The position numbers and the translations under genes were made by a program. Below are positions 9,261 to 19,229 of a DNA stretch of 64,000 bases, piece after piece (position 1 is the stretch's first letter; each line of letters begins with the position of its first letter). The notes beneath the pieces are model-generated. The model was not told the origin of the DNA, made no database searches, and saw nothing but the letters and a program-made list of their open reading frames with translations. Source of the stretch: Niastella sp966211305 (lineage in GTDB: Bacteria; Bacteroidota; Bacteroidia; Chitinophagales; Chitinophagaceae); assembly GCA_966211305.1 (NCBI GenBank), contig CBIHPC010000008.1:1-64000 (forward strand), read 5' to 3'.

Positions 9261-11015
9261 TTACCATCCCCGGTTTTGTATCAGGTCTTCTTTCAGGATA
9301 TCGTTATAAGGGAGCGGGCCGTAATACATATAGTCTGCATACGGCCTGTTCTCTACAGCACTTATCGTATACGCATTATTATCAATGCTCACTCCTTTGG
9401 CTGGTGCTGTGATGTTTTCCTTCCACCGGCGTAGATCCCAGAACCTGAAACCTTCAAAACACAGCTCGAGGCGCCTTTCATTATGGATGAGGGTTCTCAT
9501 TTCTTCTTTGCCGGTAATGGATGACAGGAAATTGTCAGGCTGCGTAATGCCCGCTCTTTTTCGTATTGCTGCAATGACATCGCGGGCTGAATAATTGTGT
9601 GTTCCTTTACCATCAGGGCCCCAGGCTTCATTGGCCGCTTCGGCATATGCGAGGAACATTTCGGTATACCGGATGTATGGTACGTAATGGCGCTGGGTGT
9701 TTGTACCTGCGGGATTCAGATTTACATCTTCACGCAGCAATTTGCGCATATAATAACCGGTACGTGTCGAAGTGGAAATAGCATTTAACCCGTCATTCGA
9801 AGTGCTGATACTGGTATAAACAGATGCACCGCCGGGTCCCATCTTACTTCCATTCACCACAATATAAAGTGCTAAACGGGGATCGCGGTTGTTATACGGG
9901 TTATTTGCATCATAACCGCTGTTTGCATCTGTAATAGGATATCCATTGACCATAGGGAAAGCATCCACCAGGTTCTGTGTTGGGTTTACCCGTCCATTCC
10001 CATATAATGTAGGGGGATAATTATCTCTTTCGAGGTTATTGCCGTCACTTACATTTCCACGCCACAGCACTTCTTTCGGATTAATGCCTGCCGCCAGACC
10101 GTTTATTTCACCTGCATTGCGGCTTGCATACCAGTATACGCCATTATTTGCCATGCCTGTTATGCCGCCGATCAGGTCGAGCACGGCTGCTGCATCATCG
10201 GCAGCCTTTGCCCATGTTACGGTCGTTGCCTGATTGAATGCAGCACTGGCAGCCAGTAACGATACTTTTGCCCTGATACCCCTGGCAATGCGCGCTGTCA
10301 TCCGCTGCGCATTATACGCCCCAAATACGCGGTTGTAATCGGCCAGCGTGGTTTTGCCGGCGTATTTTGCAGGAATATTTGCGGCAGAAGCGATATTCTC
10401 GTAATCCAGCGGCAGATAATCTTCCGCCATGCCCAGGTCCTTATAGATCTGTTGCACGCATTCTTCAAAAGTATTACGCGGCATTTTAAAGTTTGATTTA
10501 CTATCGAGCGGTTCCGTGATGATCGGCACGCCCAACAATCTGTTATCTGCCGACCAGCCGCCATGCGCCTGTAACAGAATATACATAAACAGGGCCCGCA
10601 ACCCATGTGCTTCACCTTTAACCCGGTCGTTAAACATCTCTTTGGTGAATTGTCCCGATGTTGCCCAGTTTACTTTATCGGCTTCGGCTAAAATTATATT
10701 CAGGTACTGGATGGCGGCAAAAGCTCCCGTATACTGATCCATCGGATTGTTGATGGATGACCAGTTACCGGTTGCCATCAACCGGAAATTGTTGTTTGGA
10801 TTATTCGACACCGCATCGTCTGTAGCCACATCATTGAAGGAGTAATTCCCAAAGGGCAGCCGTACATATCCATTCAGCAACAGGCCTTCTGCAAATGCAG
10901 CGTCGTTATATATATCGTTTAGCCCGCGGTTATTTTCATCGGCGGGAGTCAGTATTTTTTTACAACCGCAGAGAAAAATGCCTAAGGCAAACAGGTAAAT
11001 CAAATTTGCTTTCAT
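9261..11015 (-). CDS. SusD/RagB-family outer-membrane lipoprotein (XusD-like)
   Basis: This 584-residue protein has a lipoprotein signal ending FLCGCKKIL and the SusD architecture. An N-terminal TPR-rich region contains GEAHGLRALFMYILLQAHGGW. The C-terminal SusD domain contains YIRYTEMFLAYAEAANEAWG, ERRLELCFEGFRFWDLRRWK and an ending typical of the family. SusD proteins form the lid of the SusC porin and capture oligosaccharides. It lies 26 bp downstream of the second SusC gene of this operon, so the two form one transporter. Tandem SusC/D pairs are characteristic of xylan loci, and xylan or arabinoxylan oligosaccharides are the expected ligand. Confidence 0.95.
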   Translation of the reverse strand: MKANLIYLFALGIFLCGCKKILTPADENNRGLNDIYNDAAFAEGLLLNGYVRLPFGNYSFNDVATDDAVSNNPNNNFRLMATGNWSSINNPMDQYTGAFAAIQYLNIILAEADKVNWATSGQFTKEMFNDRVKGEAHGLRALFMYILLQAHGGWSADNRLLGVPIITEPLDSKSNFKMPRNTFEECVQQIYKDLGMAEDYLPLDYENIASAANIPAKYAGKTTLADYNRVFGAYNAQRMTARIARGIRAKVSLLAASAAFNQATTVTWAKAADDAAAVLDLIGGITGMANNGVYWYASRNAGEINGLAAGINPKEVLWRGNVSDGNNLERDNYPPTLYGNGRVNPTQNLVDAFPMVNGYPITDANSGYDANNPYNNRDPRLALYIVVNGSKMGPGGASVYTSISTSNDGLNAISTSTRTGYYMRKLLREDVNLNPAGTNTQRHYVPYIRYTEMFLAYAEAANEAWGPDGKGTHNYSARDVIAAIRKRAGITQPDNFLSSITGKEEMRTLIHNERRLELCFEGFRFWDLRRWKENITAPAKGVSIDNNAYTISAVENRPYADYMYYGPLPYNDILKEDLIQNRGW

Positions 11016-11041
11016 AAAAATTAATTATTTGGAAATTAACC

Positions 11042-13855
11042 CTAGAATTCACCTTTAACACCAAAATTATAGAAGCGGGTTTGTGGCAGGGTTCCAATAT
11101 TCAATTCCATAAGATCCCTGTGCCTGGCAATGGTTAGCAGATCGCTGCCACTGATATACAGGCTCAAACCCCTTACAAATGACTTCGGCAATATTTTCTG
11201 CGGGAAAGCCCAGGTTAACTGCACTTTGGAAATATTGATCCTGTCGGTACTGTACGTCCAGAAATCGGAAGACCGGAAGTTGTTACCGCTGCCGAGTGTC
11301 GACAATCGCGGATAACCGGCTGTATGTTTTGTATCTTCCGTCCAGCTATTGCGCACAACCGCTGAATATTTAACGGCGCCGGTCACCCAGTGATAGTCGC
11401 CGCTTCTGATGCCTGTGCCGCCGAACGATGCGGTGCCCAATACAAAAAGAGTGAGGTCTTTCCATTGTGCGGTAACGTTTATTCCGCCTGTAAAGGGACT
11501 GCCCCAGCGGCCTATCATCACTTCATCTTTCTCGTCAATTACTTTGTCGCCATTCTGATCTGCATACCTGATATCACCGGGCTTTACTGTTCCGAATCTT
11601 TGCATTTCATGTTTGTCTATTTCAGCCTGATCGGCAAACAATCCCCGGCTTTGCAGGCCAAATATTGCATCAACCGGTTTGCCGGCCCGGTTGCGATAGT
11701 TATCGGGAAACAGCTCATCGCGTTTCAGGGCCTTTGTTGCAACATAAGTGCCGGCCGCCCCGATTGTAAGTTTCACTGCGCCTACGTTTTCATGAAAGTT
11801 CACCTGGAAGTCGAACCCCTGATAACGGTTTGCAGCGAAGTTGGCATAAGGAACAAATGATGTTTCAGGAAAACCGGTAAAAAAGTAACCGGGATACAGG
11901 CTGTAATTCTGCACCGGCATTCCATCTTTCTTTATATAAAACAAACTGGCCAGGAAGCTGATCCTGCTTTTAAACAATGAACCTTCCACGCTTACATTTA
12001 TTTCCTTTCTTTTTGCATAAGTAAGATTCTGGTTTTCACCACGCGATATGGTGGTAGCGCGGTTGGTGAAAGTACCATCTGCCCAGGAATAAAAAGCAGT
12101 AGGTGAATAAACGGCATTGTATAAATAGTAACTGTTTGCTGTAAAATCGAGATCGGTATTCACAATACCGGCGGCTGCCGTCAGTTTCAGGCGATCAACC
12201 GCACCTGATCCTTTCAGAAAACGTTCTTCGCTCAACAGCCAGCCGAGGCTAACGGTTGGAGAAAAGGCTACCCGTTGCGCAGCAGGCAGCCGGGTGCTAT
12301 TGACAACGGCCCCGGTAAACTCAGCATAATATTTATGATCATAATTGTATGCCAGTTGCAAACCGGCGTTGGCATTGGTGCGGTACTGGTAGTCGCCGGT
12401 CTGGCGGCGCCGCAAGCCATCAGCCATCAACATGGCAGACAGGTTATGCTTTTGCCCGAAGGTATTAACATAATCGAGGTGTACGTTGAAATCTATCAGC
12501 TGATCGCTCCACGTATTGCTCAGGTTTTGCGTACCGGGTTTACTGTCTTTATTAAACATGGCCAATTGAGCGATGGTATCTCCCGCGGCAGTGCTGATCC
12601 AGGTGGGCACATAGATGGCATAAGTATTATTGACCGATTCATTATACGTATTGGAATAATCAATGCTCATTTGCCCATGAAATGACAGTCCTTTCAATAC
12701 ATTTTTAAGATCAACGTCGATGCCGCTTGTGTACTGGAACTGGCGGCTGGTAAAAATATTATACCCGGCGGCATACACATCGGAAATGGGATTTGTAAGG
12801 AATTGCTGTGTGCCGCTCAACAGATATTTGCCGTCGATAATATTACGGCTGCCGCTCACCAGCGTTTGTGCGCTTTTTGAGCCGGTGGTAACGGAACCAA
12901 CAGGGATAAGCGGTGCAAACCGGTGCGGTTGTAAACTATCGGCCCGTTGCCAGTAATTGCCCAATGCATTCCTGTTCGTATAGAAAACAGTTGAAACATT
13001 TACATAGGTGCTGATGAAATCGTTTAATTTCAGATCGATATTACCGCGTAAATTAAGGCGCGTATTATGTTCATTTTTGCCTTCGCCAAAATTCAGTAAT
13101 GAATTCTGATTTTGAAAACCTGCCAGTGCATAAAAGCGCGCGCGCTCAGTACCACTTGAAAACTCGGCATTGGCTGAGTGTGTATTGTACACCTTGCGCA
13201 AATAGTCCGATGAGAAATAGTTTACATCGGGATAACGGTATGGATTGGAACCGGCGGCATGCCCTGCAATAGTTGAATCGGCATACAACGCAGGCAACCC
13301 GTCATTTTTCAAAGCCTGATTATAAAAGCGCATATACTCGGCCGAACCCAGGAAATCGGGATACGACTTCGGTACGTTGATGCCGCTATTGGCGCGTACA
13401 TTGATCATGGCTGCACCGGGCCTGCCCCGTTTGGTGGTGATCAGCATTACGCCATTGGCAGCGCGGCTTCCGTATAATACTACCGCGTTGGCGCCTTTTA
13501 AAAAACTTATCTGTTCAATTTCGTTAGCGGTTATATCGTTAACGGAACGGGGCACGCCATCTATAAGTATAAGGGCCGCACCGATGTTCCAGAAATTATT
13601 ACCACCCACAAATGCCGCCGATCCTTCCAATGGATAATTCCCAAAATGTTTATCGAGGTATTGTGGCGGGTTTAAGATCGAAATGGCGCCCGGCTGATCT
13701 TTTTTATCAACCGTTTTGTAAGCTATATGCACTGCAGAGTCGCTGCCGGGCGATGATGTGTTTGGGTTGGATTCCGTTTGCGCCTGCCCTTTTACGTTAA
13801 CACCGCTCCACAACGCGCCGCAAACAAACATTCCAGCCAGGATATTTTTATTCAT
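11042..13855 (-). CDS. SusC-like TonB-dependent transporter, short form (XusC-like)
   Basis: This 937-residue protein has signal MNKNILAGMFVCGALWSGVNVKGQ. The plug region is recognisable from ALILIDGVPRSVNDITANEI and LKGANAVVLYGSRAANGVML followed by ITTKRGRPG, and the beta-barrel ends FYNFGVKGEF. It lacks the carboxypeptidase-regulatory-like domain found at the N-terminus of the other three SusC proteins here, and a canonical TonB box is not evident. It is therefore about 150 residues shorter than its partner at 15718. It lies 33 bp after one SusD gene and 26 bp before another. The reduced N-terminus may mean altered TonB coupling, or simply the short variant known for second transporters in xylan loci. 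Confidence 0.93.
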   Translation of the reverse strand: MNKNILAGMFVCGALWSGVNVKGQAQTESNPNTSSPGSDSAVHIAYKTVDKKDQPGAISILNPPQYLDKHFGNYPLEGSAAFVGGNNFWNIGAALILIDGVPRSVNDITANEIEQISFLKGANAVVLYGSRAANGVMLITTKRGRPGAAMINVRANSGINVPKSYPDFLGSAEYMRFYNQALKNDGLPALYADSTIAGHAAGSNPYRYPDVNYFSSDYLRKVYNTHSANAEFSSGTERARFYALAGFQNQNSLLNFGEGKNEHNTRLNLRGNIDLKLNDFISTYVNVSTVFYTNRNALGNYWQRADSLQPHRFAPLIPVGSVTTGSKSAQTLVSGSRNIIDGKYLLSGTQQFLTNPISDVYAAGYNIFTSRQFQYTSGIDVDLKNVLKGLSFHGQMSIDYSNTYNESVNNTYAIYVPTWISTAAGDTIAQLAMFNKDSKPGTQNLSNTWSDQLIDFNVHLDYVNTFGQKHNLSAMLMADGLRRRQTGDYQYRTNANAGLQLAYNYDHKYYAEFTGAVVNSTRLPAAQRVAFSPTVSLGWLLSEERFLKGSGAVDRLKLTAAAGIVNTDLDFTANSYYLYNAVYSPTAFYSWADGTFTNRATTISRGENQNLTYAKRKEINVSVEGSLFKSRISFLASLFYIKKDGMPVQNYSLYPGYFFTGFPETSFVPYANFAANRYQGFDFQVNFHENVGAVKLTIGAAGTYVATKALKRDELFPDNYRNRAGKPVDAIFGLQSRGLFADQAEIDKHEMQRFGTVKPGDIRYADQNGDKVIDEKDEVMIGRWGSPFTGGINVTAQWKDLTLFVLGTASFGGTGIRSGDYHWVTGAVKYSAVVRNSWTEDTKHTAGYPRLSTLGSGNNFRSSDFWTYSTDRINISKVQLTWAFPQKILPKSFVRGLSLYISGSDLLTIARHRDLMELNIGTLPQTRFYNFGVKGEF

Positions 13856-13888
13856 TGTTTTCCTTTTTGACGTTAAGTATTAACATGT

Positions 13889-15706
13889 TCAGTAACCGGG
13901 ATTCTGGCCGAACGAGATGTAAAGGTTTACATCGTTAATTTTTAATGGCAGCCAGTAATTCTTGTCCTCAAACTTGCGGGTCACCAATATCCTTTCTCTT
14001 ATGTTGATCGGTTTGCCATTTGCGTCGCGGTCAAAATCTATGGCGGTCTTTTCCCTGTACTTCAACTGCCCGGCAAGCAGCCACCGGCGCAGGTCGTTAT
14101 AACGGAACTCTTCTTCAAAGCCAAGTTCCATGGCGCGTTCGCGAATGAGCTCACCCATAAACCTGTCCTTATCGGCCACATACTTTTGGTCTACTTTTCC
14201 GGCCCCGCAACGGTCTCTTATTTTGTTGATCGCTTCTTCAGGTGTGATATAATTCGGCCCTGTGCTGGTTGCCGATCCATAGCCATGTAATACGGCTTCA
14301 GCATACATCAGGTATACATCGGCCAGGCGCATATACGACAGATGCATATAATTATTGGGGAAATTGTCGATATTATTCGCTGTCATGGGGGTGAGTTTCC
14401 GCAGCAGGTAACCGGTACGCCCTATTGCCGAATGATCGCGGCTGGCTCCGGTAATTGACAGGTTTGCATACCGGAACTTTTCTTTGTCGGCCGGCGCAGA
14501 TCCTTTAATGATCTGATCTTTGTCAATGACGATGTCGTGGTAAAAACGCGGGTCGCGGTTAACCCATGGGTTGGCGGGGTCATAACCCGATTGCGGATCA
14601 TCGATAGGCAACCCGTTGGCCATGCCATAATTTTCTACAAATCGAGCATTCGGTGATGCATACCCTCCTCCAATATTTCCTTCGGCAAAGATCGAACTTG
14701 GGCCCCAGGGACAACCGGCAAACCACGAACTATACACCGGGTTTTGAAAAACGGCTTCCGGATAACCGGGAATGAAACTTCCTCCATTGGTATAGAAAAG
14801 ATCGCTGTAACGGGTATAATCGATCAGCCTGATCCAGGTTGCGCGGCTGTCGACCAGTTTCAGCAACTCAGCAAATGCATCAGCCGCTTTTTTGCAATAC
14901 TCGACGCTGTAACCTGTATTGCCGGTAGACGACCTGTTCATCAGCGGGCTGCCTGCATACAGGTAATTCTTACCCAAATAGCCAAGCGCAGTGACCTTTG
15001 TAATGCGCAGCTGGTTTTTACCCAGCGTGACCTTACCTGCATCGGTATTATCCCAGTTAACCGGCAACAGTTCAGCAGCCGCTCTAAAGTCGGCGGCAGC
15101 GCGGTCGGCCATTGCCTGGTAATCGAGACGGGGCAAATTCAACTTCGCACTGGGCGATAACACCGTATCTATATAAGGGAGCCCGCCCCAATACGTCATC
15201 AATTCAAAATGGAACCAGCCTCTGAAAAACAATAACTGGCCTTTTATAAGATCTTTCTCCTCCTGCGTGCCGGCGAGTTTTTCCATATTGGCAAGGCCTA
15301 AATTGGCTTTATGAATGCCGTACCAGGAGTTTGGCCATAAGCCTTTACCGAATCCGGTAGTTGGGTCGGGATTATAATTTGGCGCATCCAGCCAGGAGAT
15401 CCATTCACCCGTAGTCCATGACCAGGAATCACCGTTATCCAGTTGTTCATTCAACCAGGTGACACCGGTCTTATGAATGATCTCATCGCCAAGGATCCAG
15501 TCGCAGGCCCAGGTTTTGCTGGTGTATTCGGGTATCAGGGAGTACAGTTCTTCCGTAAACCCCTGGAAATTTGTAAAATTTATATATGCGTCCGTTGGTG
15601 AAACATCTGCGGCGGGAGCCCTGTCGAGATACCGTTTACAGGCAGAGAGACCCGTTAACGCCAGCAGAAAAAAAACGGTTATAATCAGCTGTGAATACCT
15701 TCTCAT
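13889..15706 (-). CDS. SusD/RagB-family outer-membrane lipoprotein (XusB-like)
   Basis: This 605-residue protein has signal MRRYSQLIITVFFLLALTG with lipobox SAC. It shows RAPAADVSPTDAYINFTNFQ and GQLLFFRGWFHFELMTYWGG in the TPR region. The C-terminal SusD domain contains YMRLADVYLMYAEAVLHGYG, RERAMELGFEEEFRYNDLRR and the FGQNPGY end. It begins 12 bp after the SusC stop at 15718, so the two are probably translationally linked and form the first transporter of the operon. The expected role is capture of longer xylan oligosaccharides at the surface. Confidence 0.95.
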   Translation of the reverse strand: MRRYSQLIITVFFLLALTGLSACKRYLDRAPAADVSPTDAYINFTNFQGFTEELYSLIPEYTSKTWACDWILGDEIIHKTGVTWLNEQLDNGDSWSWTTGEWISWLDAPNYNPDPTTGFGKGLWPNSWYGIHKANLGLANMEKLAGTQEEKDLIKGQLLFFRGWFHFELMTYWGGLPYIDTVLSPSAKLNLPRLDYQAMADRAAADFRAAAELLPVNWDNTDAGKVTLGKNQLRITKVTALGYLGKNYLYAGSPLMNRSSTGNTGYSVEYCKKAADAFAELLKLVDSRATWIRLIDYTRYSDLFYTNGGSFIPGYPEAVFQNPVYSSWFAGCPWGPSSIFAEGNIGGGYASPNARFVENYGMANGLPIDDPQSGYDPANPWVNRDPRFYHDIVIDKDQIIKGSAPADKEKFRYANLSITGASRDHSAIGRTGYLLRKLTPMTANNIDNFPNNYMHLSYMRLADVYLMYAEAVLHGYGSATSTGPNYITPEEAINKIRDRCGAGKVDQKYVADKDRFMGELIRERAMELGFEEEFRYNDLRRWLLAGQLKYREKTAIDFDRDANGKPINIRERILVTRKFEDKNYWLPLKINDVNLYISFGQNPGY

Positions 15707-15717
15707 ATAGCAAGCTT

Positions 15718-18700
15718 TTAAAAAGTTACATTACACCCGAGATTGATACGCCTGATGGTAGGATACGCAGTAGCTGCGCCCATACTTACTTCGCGATCAT
15801 CGGGCATTTTCGTCCATAATAACAGGTTATCGCCATTAACGTAAATGCGGAACATGTTAATGCCTATATGCTTAAGCTGCGCTAACCTGAAAGTGTACGC
15901 GACCTCTGCATTCTTCAATCGCAGGTAGGAACCATCGTACAAATAAGTTGTACCGTAATAGGGCATTACACTCGCATAACGCGGCATGGGCACATCGGCA
16001 TTGGGATTGTCTTTTGTCCAATAGCTGCCTTGTTTATAAACATTGTCGTAGTGGTACTGCCCCGAAAAACTAACCAGTTGCAGGTAACGGTTTATGTTGT
16101 TAACGCCATAGAACTGCACAAAAGCGCTGAACCCTTTCCATTCAAAACCCACAGTGGCATTATAAGTGTTCTGCGGCCGTTCGGGATAACCATAAGGCAC
16201 ACCATCTTTATTATCTATTACGCCGTCGCCATTATAATCTATCATATTCAGGTTACCTGGTAATTTCTGGTTGTCGTAAGTATTGAGGCGGATGCTGCCA
16301 TATACTTCATCCCAGGTATTATAAAAACCGCTGCTTACATAGGAGTAGGACTGGCCAATTGACTTCCCTGCCCTTTTCTGGTACTCATCCAGCAAAAACG
16401 CATCTTCGCCTTCTATGATCCTGTCTTTGGCGTGTGTCATGGCGAAGTTTGCCCACAGCCTTATGCCTTTGGGTAGCGTCTTATTTATTCGCAACTCAAT
16501 TTCGTACCCTTTATTACGTACTTTACCCACGTTGGCTGTTGCAGGCTGAACGCCAAAATAAGAAGGCACCGAACGGGATGTGCCGGCCAGAAGGATATCG
16601 GTCCTGTAATCGTTGAACACTTCCACACTACCTGAAATGAAACCGTTCAAAAAGGCATAGTCGAGGCCGAAATTGGTTTTTGTCACTTTTTCCCAATGAA
16701 TATCAGGGTTGCCGCTACTCGTACGCGCTTCCGCCCACCATGTATACGGACTGTTCTGGCCCGCCGACGAGCCCAATGGGGTATTGCCGCCATAGGTCCA
16801 GGTGGTCATATAAAGCCAACGGCCGTTTACGTTATCATTACCTACCTGCCCATACGAAGCGCGCAGTTTCAATGTATTCAGGAAGGTCTGGTTTTGCAGA
16901 AAGCGCTCATTGCTGATCATCCAACCTGCCGCTGCGGAAGGGAAGAAGGCAAACCGGTAGTTGGGGCCAAACTTTTCCGAACCGTTGTAGGCTCCATTGA
17001 ATTCGGCAAAATACCTGCCGTCGTAATTATAGGTAACCCTGCTTACCCAGTCTTCCCGAAAATGCTCAAACTCACTGCCGGTAGCATATTTATCGCGGCT
17101 GAACATTCCCATGGCGGTAACATCGTGCCGGCCAAACCGCCGCGCATAGTCTACCTGTAACTGGTAGAACAACTTGCGATAGGTAGCGCCGTTTTGAACG
17201 GCATCGGGATTGGGATTCCAACGCGGGGGGATCCAGTCGAATTGATTGGTGCCTAAATACTGGCTGTATTTCTTTTCACCGGTTACAGGGTCGATGTATT
17301 CCTGTTGAATATTGCCATTGTCATAAATACCACCCTGGGATACGAAAGAATTATCGAAGGAAAGCGTTCCCTTGGCTGCCAGTCCCTTAAGAATAGCGCT
17401 GAGGTCCTGCCGTAAGGTAAAATCGGTTGTGATGCGGGTAGTGGTTGTTTTACGCACGCCGTTGTTACCCATCACTGCCAGGGAGTTTATAGTAGATACC
17501 GTTTCCAGCGGAAAGTATCCCCAGCCGCCGTCGGAATACCTGGGATAATAAATATTGGGTGCGTTATTATATATACTTTGCCATATACGGTACTCCCAGC
17601 TATCCTGTCCGTAGGCATCCTGCTTTACACCATAAGAGCCGGCCAGGTTTGCGGTGAGTACGGTTGACCTGGTTAAATTGAAGTCAAGGTTGGTACGCGC
17701 ATTCACCCGGTCGAAACCATAGCCGGGTTTATATGACTTTCCATTATCTATCTTTTTAATAATATCGCCTTCATGCAGATAGTCTACAGATGTAAAGTAT
17801 TTAACCAGCGGAGAACCGCCCGAAATATTAAGGCTGCCGTTGTAAGACATGACATGGTCTTTTACCAGTTGTTTTTGCCAGTCTATGTTCGGATACCGCT
17901 CGGCCTCTTCCTGATTTGCGGGATTGCGATATTTTTCGAGCTCCGCATAGGGCACATAACTGTACCAGGAAGACGGGGAAACACCCAGCTCGCGCTCGAT
18001 GGCCTGATTGCGGATCTTTATTGCATCGTATGCATCATGTTTACTTGCAAGCTTTGAAGGGATCTTCACGGTGGCATTACCGGTAAAACGTATTTCCGCC
18101 TTTCCTTCCCTGCCCCGTTTTGTGGTTATAAGAATTACGCCATTGGCGCCTTTAACGCCAAATACGGCTGTAGCGGATGCATCTTTTAAAACGGAGATAG
18201 TTTCAACGGAACCGATATCCACGCTGTTCATCGGGCGTTCGATACCGTCTACCAGAATCAGGGGATCGCTGTTATTCCATGTGCTTTGCCCGCGGATGTA
18301 GATCCTCGGGTCTTCCGCTCCCGGCGTTCCCTGCGTTGCTACCGTTATTACGCCGGGCAAATTTCCCGTTAACGCCGCACCGAGGCTCGAAACGCCGCCC
18401 GTTCTTTGCAATACGTCGCCTTTAACCTGCGAGATGGCGCCTACCAGGCTTTGTTTTTTCTGCCTGCCGTAACCCACTACGATCGTACTGTCCATCGATA
18501 ATGAAGAAAGCACCAATCTTACCTGAAGGTATTGTTTGCCCTTCACGGCTACTTCCTGCTGTGTGTAACCGACATGCGAAAAAACCAGTACGGCCTTTTC
18601 ATTTACCACCGTTAAGGAGAATGTACCATCTGCTTTTGACATGGTGATATTTTCGGTGCCTCTTTCGGCAACGGTCACCTCCCCGATGGGGAGGCCCTTG

Positions 18701-18909
18701 TCATCTGTAATTTTTCCGTTTACAACTAATGCAAAGCTGTTTGTTGCCATTTTATCGGGTGCGCCGGTATCAAAGCCGTTTGCCGAACTGCCCGCGCGTG
18801 CAGGCAGCGATATGAGCGCGAGTGCAAGTATGTTCAGGAAGATGGCCAGCAGGCTTTTTGGGGCAAAGCAATGCCTGCGGGACAAAAGGTCCCGGTTACA
18901 ATTTTTCAT
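15718..18909 (-). CDS. SusC/RagA-family TonB-dependent transporter (XusA-like)
   Basis: The open frame starts at 18975, but the ATG at 18909 gives a sensible signal region (MKNCNRDLLSRRHCFAPKSL, then a hydrophobic stretch to ISLPARAG) and a protein of about 1063 residues. Next comes a carboxypeptidase-regulatory-like domain (VNGKITDDKGLPIGEVTVAE to GKQYLQVRLVL). The plug follows (VVGYGRQKKQSLVGAISQVK, IYIRGQSTW, LKDASATAVFGVKGANGVIL). A 22-strand-type barrel ends in RRINLGCNVTF. It imports glycan fragments into the periplasm using TonB energy. It is the first gene of the Xus-type operon, with a 320-bp leader region upstream that contains a stable hairpin. Confidence 0.95.
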   Translation of the reverse strand: MKNCNRDLLSRRHCFAPKSLLAIFLNILALALISLPARAGSSANGFDTGAPDKMATNSFALVVNGKITDDKGLPIGEVTVAERGTENITMSKADGTFSLTVVNEKAVLVFSHVGYTQQEVAVKGKQYLQVRLVLSSLSMDSTIVVGYGRQKKQSLVGAISQVKGDVLQRTGGVSSLGAALTGNLPGVITVATQGTPGAEDPRIYIRGQSTWNNSDPLILVDGIERPMNSVDIGSVETISVLKDASATAVFGVKGANGVILITTKRGREGKAEIRFTGNATVKIPSKLASKHDAYDAIKIRNQAIERELGVSPSSWYSYVPYAELEKYRNPANQEEAERYPNIDWQKQLVKDHVMSYNGSLNISGGSPLVKYFTSVDYLHEGDIIKKIDNGKSYKPGYGFDRVNARTNLDFNLTRSTVLTANLAGSYGVKQDAYGQDSWEYRIWQSIYNNAPNIYYPRYSDGGWGYFPLETVSTINSLAVMGNNGVRKTTTTRITTDFTLRQDLSAILKGLAAKGTLSFDNSFVSQGGIYDNGNIQQEYIDPVTGEKKYSQYLGTNQFDWIPPRWNPNPDAVQNGATYRKLFYQLQVDYARRFGRHDVTAMGMFSRDKYATGSEFEHFREDWVSRVTYNYDGRYFAEFNGAYNGSEKFGPNYRFAFFPSAAAGWMISNERFLQNQTFLNTLKLRASYGQVGNDNVNGRWLYMTTWTYGGNTPLGSSAGQNSPYTWWAEARTSSGNPDIHWEKVTKTNFGLDYAFLNGFISGSVEVFNDYRTDILLAGTSRSVPSYFGVQPATANVGKVRNKGYEIELRINKTLPKGIRLWANFAMTHAKDRIIEGEDAFLLDEYQKRAGKSIGQSYSYVSSGFYNTWDEVYGSIRLNTYDNQKLPGNLNMIDYNGDGVIDNKDGVPYGYPERPQNTYNATVGFEWKGFSAFVQFYGVNNINRYLQLVSFSGQYHYDNVYKQGSYWTKDNPNADVPMPRYASVMPYYGTTYLYDGSYLRLKNAEVAYTFRLAQLKHIGINMFRIYVNGDNLLLWTKMPDDREVSMGAATAYPTIRRINLGCNVTF

Positions 18910-19229
18910 ATCGTAGTTTATAATATTAAATAGGAGTCTGCCTGGCCCGGGAGCAGCAAACTGCCCGGCCAGCAATGAATGTCTTTGGTCTTCGCAATTG
19001 ATGTGAAGTGATAACTAAAAAAAGATATGAAGTAGTGTTCAGGTGACTTTTTTCATATAGCAGTAGTTAATGGTTAAAAGATAGTTTTGGCATTATGATC
19101 GTTAGTGACTAACGGCAATCTATTCCGGGAATTCTGTAACTGTCACTTTCAAAGTTAGTTAAGCCCTTATAAAAAGAAGCGCACGATTGTTTGAACTTAG
19201 GGTAAATATGTTCGGCAGCCCGGTTTTTG
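18910..19229 (-). promoter_or_regulatory. Promoter/leader region of the Xus operon
   Basis: This 320-bp spacer between GH43 and the first SusC gene must hold the operon promoter. A GC-rich hairpin lies at 18942-18972: CTGGCCCGGG pairs with CCCGGCCAG across a 12-nt loop, only about 33 nt before the ATG on the transcript side, with no U-tract. A perfect 15-bp palindrome, CGTTAGTGACTAACG, lies at 19100-19114. A possible -7 box, TAACTTTG on the minus strand, lies at 19150-19157, but no convincing -33 partner is seen. No gene is visible. Confidence 0.45.
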
